This document shows, piece by piece, positions 1 through 7,426 of a stretch of DNA of 64,000 nucleotides. Position 1 is the stretch's first letter. Each line of letters starts with the position of its first letter. The position numbers and the translations under genes are program-made. Origin of the DNA: Alkalicoccobacillus gibsonii (GTDB lineage: Bacteria > Bacillota > Bacilli > Bacillales > Bacillaceae_D); contig NZ_JAEUZA010000005.1 of the NCBI RefSeq assembly GCF_016798245.1, positions 233,387-297,386 of the forward strand, read 5' to 3'. The notes under the pieces are model-generated. The model did no database searches, was not told the DNA's origin, and saw nothing but the letters and a program-made list of their open reading frames with translations.

Positions 1-2
1 TA

Positions 3-575
3 TTATTTCAATAATAGATCAAGATATAGTTTTGTTAAGGCTGCATATTCTCGGACATGCATTTGAACAACTGAGATTTTTGGAGTTTTGCCAGGAAGTC
101 CAGTTACATTCATACCTTGTTCTTCAGCCATAAGGACAGCTCGATATAGATGAAAGCTGTTGCTTACCACGATGCCTTTTGAATTTGAATCATCGATGAA
201 TTCCTTTGAATACTGGAGATTTTCATATGTAGATGTTGAACGATCCTCTAAATAAATCCGTTCCTCCTCAACACCAAGTAGTACAAGTCCACGTTGTATC
301 GCCAATGCCTCAGATATTCCTTCATCAGGTCCTTGACCACCGGAAGCTATGGCAATGGTTTGCTCATTCTTTAATAGATACTCAGCTGCAGCATCAATTC
401 GATATTGTAGACTTAACGATGGCTTCTCCCCTTTGACTCTTGCTCCAAGAATAATCAAGTAATCTGCTTGATCAGGTTGCTCCTGGTGACTATGTTGATA
501 AATTTTGAATTGTAAAAAAAGAACATATAAAACAGCTAATCCAATTAATAGGTAAAGAGTAAACTTAACATACAT
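3..575 (-). CDS. YdcF/SanA-family (DUF218) membrane-anchored protein
   Basis: A 190-residue protein with one N-terminal membrane helix (about residues 3-22) followed by an extracytoplasmic DUF218 domain. Family hallmarks visible are ILGARVKG early in the domain, GGQGPDEGISEA, STSTYENLQYS and SNSFHLYRA. The family (YdcF, SanA, ElyC) is linked to envelope integrity, but its biochemistry is poorly defined. I chose the ATG at 575 because an AGAAGGA site lies about 10 bases upstream; a TTG at 599 would sit before that site. The stop is at the window's left edge, so the gene is complete. It stands alone on this strand, divergent from the amidase. Confidence 0.8.
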   Translation of the reverse strand: MYVKFTLYLLIGLAVLYVLFLQFKIYQHSHQEQPDQADYLIILGARVKGEKPSLSLQYRIDAAAEYLLKNEQTIAIASGGQGPDEGISEALAIQRGLVLLGVEEERIYLEDRSTSTYENLQYSKEFIDDSNSKGIVVSNSFHLYRAVLMAEEQGMNVTGLPGKTPKISVVQMHVREYAALTKLYLDLLLK

Positions 576-919
576 CTCCACACATCCTTCTTTGTTCAAA
601 AACGACGCTTTTTTGCAAATTTTTTAAAACCGTTCTTTTGTATATTCTATTATCCAATTATTGTTTATTACTAGTTCTTGAAGCAGGAGGGTCACTCCTT
701 TATATTTTTCCCAATATTCAATCGTTTCCTTCTAAGTCGTCTCCTCCTTCAAAATCCTTACCTGTTACACGCTTTTAACTTGACATGAAAAGCATATCTA
801 TGCGGGACTTTCGACTCTTTCTTCGATTTTACTACGTTTCTCGCATTCTTTGAAACCATCACATGGTTCTGTATAATGAACCCACATTCTCGTATTAAAG
901 TGAAAAAGGAGTTGAATCT
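576..919. other. Divergent intergenic region
   Basis: About 340 bases between the DUF218 gene and the amidase. The only element I can support is a sigma-A-type promoter for the amidase near 850-877. An open stretch on the minus strand around 640-730 lacks a start codon with a ribosome binding site, so I do not call it a gene. Confidence 0.6.
850..877 (+). promoter_or_regulatory. Putative sigma-A promoter of the amidase gene
   Basis: TTGAAA at 850-855 and TATAAT at 872-877 are separated by 16 bases. They end about 40 bases before the GTG start at 920, which has AAAGGAG 8 bases upstream. Confidence 0.6.
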
Positions 920-1759
920 GTGAAACAATTAAGCCGTCTAGTCGGTCTACTATTTTTAGTATTCATGATCGGATCCGTTGTAGCACCTGCCTTAGCACAC
1001 GCTTCACAAACCGGGGTAGTTGATGTAGGAGGTACATTAAACGTTCGTGCCGAACCTTCTACATCCAGTAAGATTATAGGATCATTATCAAGAGGAGAAG
1101 AAGTTACATATGTTGATGTCGCAAGTGGTTGGGCATCGATTGATTATAATGGACAAACGGGTTACATAGCAACTGAATACCTTTCATCTGGTTCCTCAAA
1201 TGGAGGAAGTTCAGCCTCCGTATCTGGACAAACCATTGTTATTGATCCAGGTCACGGCGGAAATGATCCAGGAGCCGTTGCTAACGGCCTTCAAGAAAAA
1301 GATGTTGTTCTGGATGTTGGACAACGAGCAGCGGACAAGCTTCGAGCGTCTGGAGCCAACGTCATCATGACACGGTCATCTGATCAGTTTATCGCCCTTG
1401 AAGAACGAGCCGCCATTGCAAACCGAGCAAATGCAGACATCTTTGTCAGTATTCATGCAAATGCAGCCGCAGCGACCAGCGCCACAGGAACTGAATCATA
1501 TCATTTTCCAACAAGTACAAACGGCCGACGTCTTGCTGCGAATATCCAGAACGAGCTCGTGAGTCACCTAGGCACTCGCGATCGTGGGGTCAAGGATGCC
1601 AACTTTAGTGTCTTACGTAATACGGCGATGCCTGCAACCTTACTCGAGCTAGGTTTCATAACAAATGCTAGTGAAGCAGAACGAATGAAAGCAGCTAGTT
1701 TCAGAGAAAATGCGGCTAATGCCATTCATGATGGCATCCAAGTTTACTTTCGAAACTAG
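920..1759 (+). CDS. Secreted N-acetylmuramoyl-L-alanine amidase (SH3 + Amidase_3)
   Basis: A 279-residue cell-wall hydrolase that cleaves the amide bond between muramic acid and the stem peptide. It has a signal peptide (about 1-27, ending ALAHA), one bacterial SH3 domain (about 30-88, with GTLNVRAEPSTSSKIIG), a Ser/Gly linker, and an Amidase_3 catalytic domain (about 105-277). Expected zinc and catalytic residues are present: His in IDPGHGGNDPG, Glu in LQEKDVVLDV, His in SIHANA and Glu in LLELGFITN. Start is GTG with AAAGGAG upstream. It resembles the CwlC/LytC and Spr-like amidases with one targeting domain; the exact orthologue is not assigned. Confidence 0.93.
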   Translation: MKQLSRLVGLLFLVFMIGSVVAPALAHASQTGVVDVGGTLNVRAEPSTSSKIIGSLSRGEEVTYVDVASGWASIDYNGQTGYIATEYLSSGSSNGGSSASVSGQTIVIDPGHGGNDPGAVANGLQEKDVVLDVGQRAADKLRASGANVIMTRSSDQFIALEERAAIANRANADIFVSIHANAAAATSATGTESYHFPTSTNGRRLAANIQNELVSHLGTRDRGVKDANFSVLRNTAMPATLLELGFITNASEAERMKAASFRENAANAIHDGIQVYFRN

Positions 1760-1847
1760 TTTACAGCTCGCCTAATTCTTTATTTAAGGCACACCAAACA
1801 TAGGACCATTCCATATGTTGTACTAAAAGGAAAGGTGGTACATTCAT

Positions 1848-2033
1848 ATGGGTTACTATGGTGGAGGATACGCTCAGCCATTCTATGGTCAACCATATTA
1901 CGGCTACGGAGCTCCTTGTCAGCCTTGTGGCTATCCAGGCTACAAAAAAGGCGGAGGTACAGGATTTTTCTTCGCACTAATCGTCCTTCTCTTCATCCTA
2001 TTCGTCATTATTGGAGGAGTCGGTTATTACTAA
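1848..2033 (+). CDS. yjcZ: YjcZ-family sporulation protein
   Basis: A 61-residue protein with a Gly/Tyr/Pro-rich N-terminal half (MGYYGGGYAQPFYG, GYGAPCQPCGYPGYK) and one C-terminal hydrophobic helix (FFFALIVLLFILFVIIGG). This is the classic YjcZ architecture seen in many spore formers. A GGTGG-type ribosome binding site precedes the ATG. It is followed directly by a shared terminator and then by a convergent, similarly Gly/Tyr-rich gene. Members are reported as sporulation-associated; the molecular role is unknown. Confidence 0.85.
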   Translation: MGYYGGGYAQPFYGQPYYGYGAPCQPCGYPGYKKGGGTGFFFALIVLLFILFVIIGGVGYY

Positions 2034-2040
2034 AGAAAAA

Positions 2041-2067
2041 GGCTGTCAGTGTTCTGACAGCCTTTTT
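2041..2067. terminator. Bidirectional terminator
   Basis: A 9-bp perfect stem (GGCTGTCAG / CTGACAGCC, loop TGTT) is flanked by A-runs on the left and T-runs on the right. It serves both the yjcZ gene and the convergent gene. Confidence 0.85.
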
Positions 2068-2068
2068 G

Positions 2069-2302
2069 TTATGACCGGTAGTATGGATAAGGGTACGGAG
2101 AGTAAGGCGGATAGGGATATGGATAAGGAGGATAATAATAACCGTATGGTTGAGGCTGGAAAAGTGTACTTCCAGCAAATCCTCCTAAGAAACCACCTAA
2201 TAATCCACCGCCAAATCCACCACCGAACCCTCCAAAACCTCCAAATGGAGGACGACCATACCCAGGACGTCTGAATTGTCTTGAATGATTCATTGGATAC
2301 AT
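2069..2302 (-). CDS. Gly/Pro/Tyr-rich small protein
   Basis: A 77-residue low-complexity protein. After a short basic N-terminus comes a Gly/Phe-rich middle (GGFGGFGGGFGGG), a short hydrophobic Gly/Leu stretch, and a Tyr/Pro C-terminal tail (repeats of PYPYPP). A strong AGGGAGGG site precedes the ATG and a shared terminator follows the stop, so it is probably real. Composition resembles spore-coat or exosporium-associated Gly/Tyr proteins, and the neighbour is YjcZ, so a sporulation role is possible. That is inference from composition only. Confidence 0.7.
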   Translation of the reverse strand: MYPMNHSRQFRRPGYGRPPFGGFGGFGGGFGGGLLGGFLGGFAGSTLFQPQPYGYYYPPYPYPYPPYSPYPYPYYRS

Positions 2303-2367
2303 GTTCTTCCCTCCCTGTTAGGGCAATCCATGTATGCTATGCCATTTGCCTAAGGAAGGTGACTGGC

Positions 2368-4398
2368 TTAACGAAGATTTGATTCTAGGATGGAAGCGAC
2401 TTTATCGACCACATACCCGCTTCCTCCCTTATCACTCACATCATCAATCATCATCACAACAAGTAGCTCTGGATCGTCGTTTGCTTCAAGAGCTACAAAC
2501 CAACCATGCTCCTGTCCTGGCTTATCTTTTGTCGCCTTCAGTTCAGCTGTTCCCGTTTTACCAGCAATTCGAACACCCTCAACTGCTGCAGCTTTTGCTG
2601 TTCCCTTTGAATCTTCAAGGACATCAACCAGATCCTGTTGAAGTAGCTCCGCGTGTTCTGGTGTCATGAGTCCCTCTTTCCACATTCCTGATTTCTCATC
2701 AAGCTCAAGAACTGGTTTAATCATGTTTCCTTCATTCACTAATGTTGTAAATGTTAATCCAAGATGAAGAGGATTCATCTGAATTTGACCCTGTCCATAT
2801 CCACTGTCCGCCAGTTGAATATCATTTGTCATACTGCCTTCAGCCGTTAATGAAGATGTATGGAACAGCGGGATGGGAAGATCTTCACCAAAGCCAAATT
2901 CATTGGCCCGATTTGTAAATTCCTCTTCCCCTAAATTTAAGGCCTGTTGTGCAAAGTAGATATTATCTGAATACACTAGTGCCTTACGAAGATCAATTGG
3001 CTCACCGTAATCATTAACACGAGTGACCTCATAGCCACCCCAATCAGATCCTTCTGGCTGCCAGCTTTTCCCGTCTACATCCATCGTTTCATTTGGATCA
3101 AGCGTCCCTGCTTCAAGACCCATAGCAGCGGTTAATAGCTTAAATGTTGATCCTGGTGAATACGTTTGTGCAAAACGATTTAACTGAGGCTCATCCTCAG
3201 TATTTATATCTTCACGCTGCCTTTGTGTTAAACCAACAGCAGATAAATTAGGATCAATTGAAGGCTTACTAACGAGTGCCAGCACCTGTCCATTTGTCGG
3301 ATGGATCGCTGTCGCCGTACCTGAATCATCTCCAATTTCATCAGAGATTTCCTGTTGTAAATCCATATCGATAGTCAGCGTAATGTCTTCTCCATCCTCC
3401 GCTTCCGTCTCCAAAATAGCCTCTTCTCTCTCTTCACCATTGGTCGTATAGAGAACGCCACCGCTTTTGCCACGAAGTCGTTCTTCATATGCCCGCTCGA
3501 GTCCCGTTTGGCCTAGCTTATCGTTTGGTCCGTAGCCCTTATCTTTAAATTCCTCAAGCTGCTCCGCAGTAATGTCACGGATATACCCTGTTAGATGAGC
3601 CGCGCTCTCTCCGTAAGGGTATTCGCGTCCGTCAATCTCACTGTAACTTGCTCCAGGAATACCTTCTCTTAATTCTTTTTCAGCCCAGTCAATCTGGGAA
3701 GCCGGTGCAAAATGGATAGGCACAAACGCTTCATCCGTGACCCATGATTGATCAAGCCTAGACTCGATTGTTTCACGAGATACGCCCGTTACCTCTGAAA
3801 ACTCGTTGACAAAGTCTTCTCGATTCTCCATTCTTTCAATCACGCCACCAATTTGTAAAACCTTCCCGTTAACTGCAAGTCCGTTCCCATTTCGATCATA
3901 GATCTCCCCTCGAGTTGGCTGAATGGAAGCAAGCTCAAATCCACCTCCTTCAGACAAAGTAGGATAGACGAGTGTATCCTGCCAATTAACCACCCATTGA
4001 TCCCCTTCTTCTTGCTCTTCAAGGGTTAAGGAAATGTCTTCTTCAAATGCCAGCTCACCAATTGGCGTGGAAACCTCAACATTTAAAGGAACCGTATAAA
4101 CGCCATCCTCTGGAGCGTCCTCTTCCGCATCTTCTGGGTAAACCGCTTCCAGTTGAAGTGAATTTGCTTGCATCTGCTCATACAGTGTAGTCATTCGTTC
4201 TATATATTCATCCTGCGTTACATCCTGTTTTGTTGCTTCATCAAGCTTTGCATACATTTCTTCATATTGTTCAGCTGACCAATTCTCTAAAAATGCATTC
4301 AACGTTTCCTTTGGATCAGGTTCGTCTCCAAAACAACCTGTTAATAGGAGGCTTGTTGCGAGACCTGTCACTATTAATCCGTTTCTAGTATGACGCAC
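2368..4398 (-). CDS. pbpC: PbpC/PBP2a-like lipoprotein transpeptidase (class B PBP)
   Basis: A 676-residue penicillin-binding protein that cross-links peptidoglycan on the outer face of the membrane. The N-terminus is a lipoprotein signal with lipobox LLTGC (Cys22). An NTF2-like MecA_N domain follows (about 27-145), then the PBP dimerisation domain, then the transpeptidase domain. All three active-site motifs are visible: STFK (near residue 415), SDN, and KTGT (near 612). Length and domain order match B. subtilis PbpC (PBP3) and the staphylococcal MecA type. Start is GTG with AAGGTGAG upstream. The extracytoplasmic part is rich in Asp/Glu, as in alkaliphiles. Upstream lie a good promoter and a phased hexamer array. 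Confidence 0.92.
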   Translation of the reverse strand: MRHTRNGLIVTGLATSLLLTGCFGDEPDPKETLNAFLENWSAEQYEEMYAKLDEATKQDVTQDEYIERMTTLYEQMQANSLQLEAVYPEDAEEDAPEDGVYTVPLNVEVSTPIGELAFEEDISLTLEEQEEGDQWVVNWQDTLVYPTLSEGGGFELASIQPTRGEIYDRNGNGLAVNGKVLQIGGVIERMENREDFVNEFSEVTGVSRETIESRLDQSWVTDEAFVPIHFAPASQIDWAEKELREGIPGASYSEIDGREYPYGESAAHLTGYIRDITAEQLEEFKDKGYGPNDKLGQTGLERAYEERLRGKSGGVLYTTNGEEREEAILETEAEDGEDITLTIDMDLQQEISDEIGDDSGTATAIHPTNGQVLALVSKPSIDPNLSAVGLTQRQREDINTEDEPQLNRFAQTYSPGSTFKLLTAAMGLEAGTLDPNETMDVDGKSWQPEGSDWGGYEVTRVNDYGEPIDLRKALVYSDNIYFAQQALNLGEEEFTNRANEFGFGEDLPIPLFHTSSLTAEGSMTNDIQLADSGYGQGQIQMNPLHLGLTFTTLVNEGNMIKPVLELDEKSGMWKEGLMTPEHAELLQQDLVDVLEDSKGTAKAAAVEGVRIAGKTGTAELKATKDKPGQEHGWFVALEANDDPELLVVMMIDDVSDKGGSGYVVDKVASILESNLR

Positions 4399-4462
4399 GT
4401 CTATCTCACCTTTCGATGCCTAAAATAATCAATCTATGTATCTGAAAACAGTTTATCACATT

Positions 4463-4491
4463 CTTATAGACTTATTGGCGTTTTTTGTCAA
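4463..4491 (-). promoter_or_regulatory. Sigma-A promoter of the pbpC-like gene
   Basis: On the minus strand TTGACA (4491-4486) and TATAAG (4468-4463) are separated by exactly 17 bases, about 65 bases before the GTG start. The -35 hexamer is a perfect consensus. The phased GATGTA array begins about 40 bases upstream of the -35 box. Confidence 0.75.
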
Positions 4492-4531
4492 AGAAATTCT
4501 TGTAGGTGTTTACCAAGAACATTTACGCAAA

Positions 4532-4662
4532 TACATCGGAAAAAGGAGAGATTACATCCAGATACTGAGCATATACATCGAGAAATGTGGCAATACATCC
4601 GATCGCGTGCTAAATACATCACAAACATTCACAAATACATCAGGATCTCACATTCATACATC
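4532..4662 (-). repeat. Seven GATGTA hexamers phased at 21 bp upstream of pbpC
   Basis: On the plus strand the hexamer TACATC starts at 4532, 4553, 4574, 4594, 4615, 4636 and 4657, so the spacings are 21, 21, 20, 21, 21 and 21 bases. Six of seven copies are preceded by A. The 14-15 bases between copies are not conserved. A degenerate copy (TACCAA) continues the phase at 4511. On the minus strand, which is the coding strand of pbpC, the unit reads GATGTA. The period equals two turns of B-form DNA, so all copies face one side of the helix. The single 20-bp step breaks any reading frame, so the conservation is at DNA level. No known regulator is recognised. Confidence 0.85.
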
Positions 4663-4684
4663 CACATTCACTCCATACAAAAAA

Positions 4685-4713
4685 ACCGATTGATTCTCAC
4701 TCAGAATCAATCG
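4685..4713 (-). terminator. Terminator of the nitroreductase gene
   Basis: A 12-bp perfect stem (CCGATTGATTCT / AGAATCAATCGG, 5-base loop) is followed on the minus strand by six Ts. It isolates the pbpC upstream region from the nitroreductase transcript. Confidence 0.9.
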
Positions 4714-4728
4714 GTCACAACCATCTCT

Positions 4729-5289
4729 CTAGTGATGTTGATCAATAATCGTTAGTTTCTCACGAATATCTGTCCGTTTCTTCGCTTTTGGTACATCTTT
4801 AATGTATCCAAGCATAAGTGTTGCAACGATCTTCTCTCCAGGTTTTACACCAATCTTTTCTCTGAAAGCTGGATTGTAGATCCAATCGTTAGAGCGCCAG
4901 ATCATACCAATATCCCGTGCCCAGGCTGCTAGTTGGAAGTTTTGAATGAGTGCACTTACAGCTGCATGATCTTCATCCCATGTTTTTTGGCGTGGATCTT
5001 CTGGCATAACCACCACGAGATGGGCTGGAATCGATCGAAAATGATCTGCTTTTCGTTTCACACCTTCTGATACTTCCCCATTTGGAGCGGGCTGTGCATC
5101 AATAAATGCTTGAACAAACGTTTCCGTCCCTTCTCCATTATATAAAAGAAAGCGCCATGGCTCAGTCATCTTGTGATTTGGTGCCCATTTTGCCACTTCA
5201 AGTAAATCAATGATTTCCTCTGTTGATACCGGATCTGGTTTAAAGCTTGTAATGGAACGTCTATTACGGATAATTTCATCAATCTTCAT
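4729..5289 (-). CDS. Nitroreductase-family FMN oxidoreductase
   Basis: A 186-residue protein of the nitroreductase family, expected to use FMN and NAD(P)H to reduce nitro or quinone compounds in the cytoplasm. The N-terminal RNRRSITSFKPDPV motif provides the FMN phosphate-binding arginines, APNHKMTEPWRF is the usual second motif, and the C-terminal part has VATLMLGYIK. An AGGAGGAA site precedes the ATG. Monocistronic, with its own terminator. The physiological substrate cannot be told from sequence. Confidence 0.88.
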   Translation of the reverse strand: MKIDEIIRNRRSITSFKPDPVSTEEIIDLLEVAKWAPNHKMTEPWRFLLYNGEGTETFVQAFIDAQPAPNGEVSEGVKRKADHFRSIPAHLVVVMPEDPRQKTWDEDHAAVSALIQNFQLAAWARDIGMIWRSNDWIYNPAFREKIGVKPGEKIVATLMLGYIKDVPKAKKRTDIREKLTIIDQHH

Positions 5290-5397
5290 CTATGTTCCTC
5301 CTAGTTAAAGCTCACTAATAATCATTCTCAATTAAACCTTAACTCACTCTGTCGATGTTTGCAAGAAAATTTTTGCATTGATTATTGTAAAAAACTG

Positions 5398-5426
5398 TTG
5401 CTATCTGGAAAGAGTCTCGTTAGAAT
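5398..5426 (+). promoter_or_regulatory. Promoter of the bmr leader and operon
   Basis: TTGCTA at 5398-5403 and TAGAAT at 5421-5426, 17-base spacer. This places the transcript start just upstream of the leader peptide ORF at 5476. Confidence 0.55.
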
Positions 5427-5475
5427 GAAGAAGATTAAAAACATTCAAGATATTAAAAGGAAGGAGCGAAGAGTC

Positions 5476-5550
5476 ATGGAAAACGTACATCAGCATCATA
5501 CATTAATTTCATACTCGCATAGCTCCGCCATACTACGATTCTATTCTTAA
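5476..5550 (+). CDS. BmrB-like leader peptide (24 aa)
   Basis: A 24-codon ORF beginning MENVHQHHTL and ending SAILRFYS, preceded by a very strong AAGGAAGGAGCG site. It is followed within 20-90 bases by a hairpin and then by a terminator ahead of the bmrC homologue. B. subtilis bmrCD is controlled by ribosome-mediated attenuation through the leader peptide bmrB, and the layout here is the same. The peptide sequence itself is not conserved enough for me to call it a bmrB homologue, so the role rests on position and structure. The peptide is rich in His, Ser and Tyr. Confidence 0.65.
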   Translation: MENVHQHHTLISYSHSSAILRFYS

Positions 5551-5566
5551 ACCATTAAGGATGTAG

Positions 5567-5638
5567 GTGAGCTGTGTTTTAACAGCTTACAATGAACTCA
5601 TTTATTCAGGGGTACCGTGTATAGCGGTGCCCCTTTTT
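5567..5638 (+). promoter_or_regulatory. Attenuator: upstream hairpin plus terminator before bmrC
   Basis: Two hairpins in series. The first is GTGAGCTGT (5567-5575) with ACAGCTTAC (5582-5590), one G-U pair. The second is GGGGTACCG (5609-5617) with CGGTGCCCC (5625-5633), followed by five Ts, a textbook intrinsic terminator inside the 5-prime region of the exporter operon. Ribosome stalling on the leader ORF could change folding so that the terminator is bypassed. The exact antiterminator pairing was not resolved. Confidence 0.65.
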
Positions 5639-5678
5639 GTTTTGTCTTTTTACTTTATTTGCAGGGGATGTGTTGCAT

Positions 5679-7424
5679 GTGTTGCGTGTGTTTAGTCAAT
5701 TATCATGGTTTTTTAAAGAGCAGTGGAGGCGGTATACCGTTGCCATTATTCTACTCGTCATTGTCAGTTTTATCGATTTAATGCCAGCACGATTACTTGG
5801 CCTCATTGTTGATGACTTTCAAGGTGGTGCTCTTTCGGTAGACAAAGGGTTAATGTACATTGGTGTGTTTCTGGTTATCGCATTTTCCAGCTACGGCCTG
5901 ACGTATACTTGGATGTCTAAGCTTTTTGGAGGAGCCCTACTTGTTGAACGGAAATTACGATCCCGTTTTATGAATCATTTATTACGTATGGACATTCCAT
6001 TTTATGAAAAACGAAAAACAGGAGACTTAATGGCTCAGGGAACGAATGATTTAAAAGCGGTGAGTATGACTGCTGGGTTTGGAATCTTAACGTTAGTTGA
6101 TTCAGTTGTATTTATGCTCATTATATTAGGTGCCATGATGATCCTTGTGGATTGGAAGCTAACCTTAGCGGCGGTCCTTCCTCTTCCTCTGATTGGAATC
6201 ATGATCTCCATCCTTGGCATAAAGATTCACGCCCGCTTCACAAAGGCGCAAGAAGCATTTGGATCTCTTAATGGCCGCGTATTGGAATCCGTTGCTGGAA
6301 TGCGAGTCATTCGAGCATTTAGACGGGAACGACATGACGAAAACAAATTCTTAACTATGAGTGAAGATGTTTATAAACGTAATCTAGAGGTTGCAAAAAT
6401 TGAATCGTTTTTTGAGCCTGTTGTTAACATTGTTGTTGCACTTAGCTATGTCATTGGTCTTGGTTATGGTTCTTATCTTGTATTTGCGCAAACCATTACT
6501 TTAGGTCAGCTCATTACCTTTAACGTGTACCTCGGGATGATGATTTGGCCGATGTTTGCGATTGGAGAGTTAATAAACATTATGCAACGAGGCGCGGCTT
6601 CCTTGCAGCGAGTGGATCAAACCTTGGCGGTCGAGCAAGCTGTACCTGATCCGAGTCATTCAGCTCAATCAGACCCACTGGCAAATGTAGCATTTCATCA
6701 TGTGACATTCGGCTATCCTTCATCTAGTCAGAAACAACTGAAGGATCTCTCCATTATGATTCAATCAGGAGAAACGATTGGCGTTGTGGGAAAAACAGGC
6801 AGCGGTAAATCGACATTTATCAAGCAATTGTTAAAATACTATCCAGCAGGAACTGGAGACGTTCATGTTGGAAAACAACCGATTACTAATCAAAGCAAGC
6901 TTCAGGTCCGCTCTAAGATTGGCTACGTCCCTCAGGACCATATCTTATTTTCGAAAACGGTTCGAGAAAACATTTTATTTGGAAAACCAGATGCGACAGA
7001 CCATGAACTTGATGAAGCCATTCGGGTCTCTGCTTTTGACCAGGATCTAGCCTTCCTGCCGGATGGTCTTGATACTCTCGTTGGTGAGAATGGGGTCTCG
7101 TTGTCGGGGGGACAAAAGCAACGGATCTCAATTGCACGTGCACTCATTGCGGCACCACCTATCTTAATCCTTGATGACTCGTTATCAGCGGTAGATGCTA
7201 AAACGGAAGCTAAAATCGTCTCGAACCTACGCGCGGTACGTCAAGGTTTAACAACAATTATCACAGCTCATCGAATGTCCGCGGTGGAACAAGCTGATCA
7301 AATCCTTGTTCTTGAAGATGGAGAAAAAGCTGAGCTTGGTACTCATAGCGAATTAATGAACGAACGTGGATGGTATTTCGAACAAGTTCGTGAACAAACA
7401 AGAGGAATGGAACAGGGGGTGTAA
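5679..7424 (+). CDS. bmrC: BmrC-type half-transporter of a heterodimeric ABC multidrug exporter
   Basis: About 581 residues: six-helix ABC exporter membrane domain (about 10-320) then an ATPase domain. Walker A GKTGSGKS lies near residue 370 and the signature LSGGQ near 475. The Walker B end reads LILDDSLSAVD, so the usual catalytic Glu is Asp. That is the mark of the degenerate half of heterodimeric exporters such as BmrC/BmrD. The partner gene starts 2 bases after its stop. I chose GTG 5679, with AGGGG 11 bases upstream; a TTG at 5673 is possible, and a TTG at 5637 lies inside the attenuator terminator and is unlikely. Likely exports drugs or toxic amphiphiles across the membrane. Confidence 0.87.
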   Translation: MLRVFSQLSWFFKEQWRRYTVAIILLVIVSFIDLMPARLLGLIVDDFQGGALSVDKGLMYIGVFLVIAFSSYGLTYTWMSKLFGGALLVERKLRSRFMNHLLRMDIPFYEKRKTGDLMAQGTNDLKAVSMTAGFGILTLVDSVVFMLIILGAMMILVDWKLTLAAVLPLPLIGIMISILGIKIHARFTKAQEAFGSLNGRVLESVAGMRVIRAFRRERHDENKFLTMSEDVYKRNLEVAKIESFFEPVVNIVVALSYVIGLGYGSYLVFAQTITLGQLITFNVYLGMMIWPMFAIGELINIMQRGAASLQRVDQTLAVEQAVPDPSHSAQSDPLANVAFHHVTFGYPSSSQKQLKDLSIMIQSGETIGVVGKTGSGKSTFIKQLLKYYPAGTGDVHVGKQPITNQSKLQVRSKIGYVPQDHILFSKTVRENILFGKPDATDHELDEAIRVSAFDQDLAFLPDGLDTLVGENGVSLSGGQKQRISIARALIAAPPILILDDSLSAVDAKTEAKIVSNLRAVRQGLTTIITAHRMSAVEQADQILVLEDGEKAELGTHSELMNERGWYFEQVREQTRGMEQGV

Positions 7425-7426
7425 TC

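Noticed and set aside
576..760. Open stretch on the minus strand near 640-730 as a small gene
   Set aside because: No start codon with a ribosome binding site; the AGGAGG seen is too far from any start.
2033..2302. Plus-strand frame 2011-2274 over the Gly/Tyr-rich gene
   Set aside because: It begins inside yjcZ and crosses a strong bidirectional terminator; the minus-strand gene has the ribosome binding site.
4532..4662. Array as CRISPR repeats or as MecI/BlaI operators
   Set aside because: Repeat units are only 6-7 bases, too short for CRISPR. MecI/BlaI sites need TACA...TGTA inverted pairs, while all copies here point the same way.
4436..4693. 85-codon open frame running through the phased hexamer array
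   Set aside because: No ribosome binding site. The 20-base step shifts the frame of the repeats, and it opposes the pbpC transcription unit, so it is a by-product of the array.
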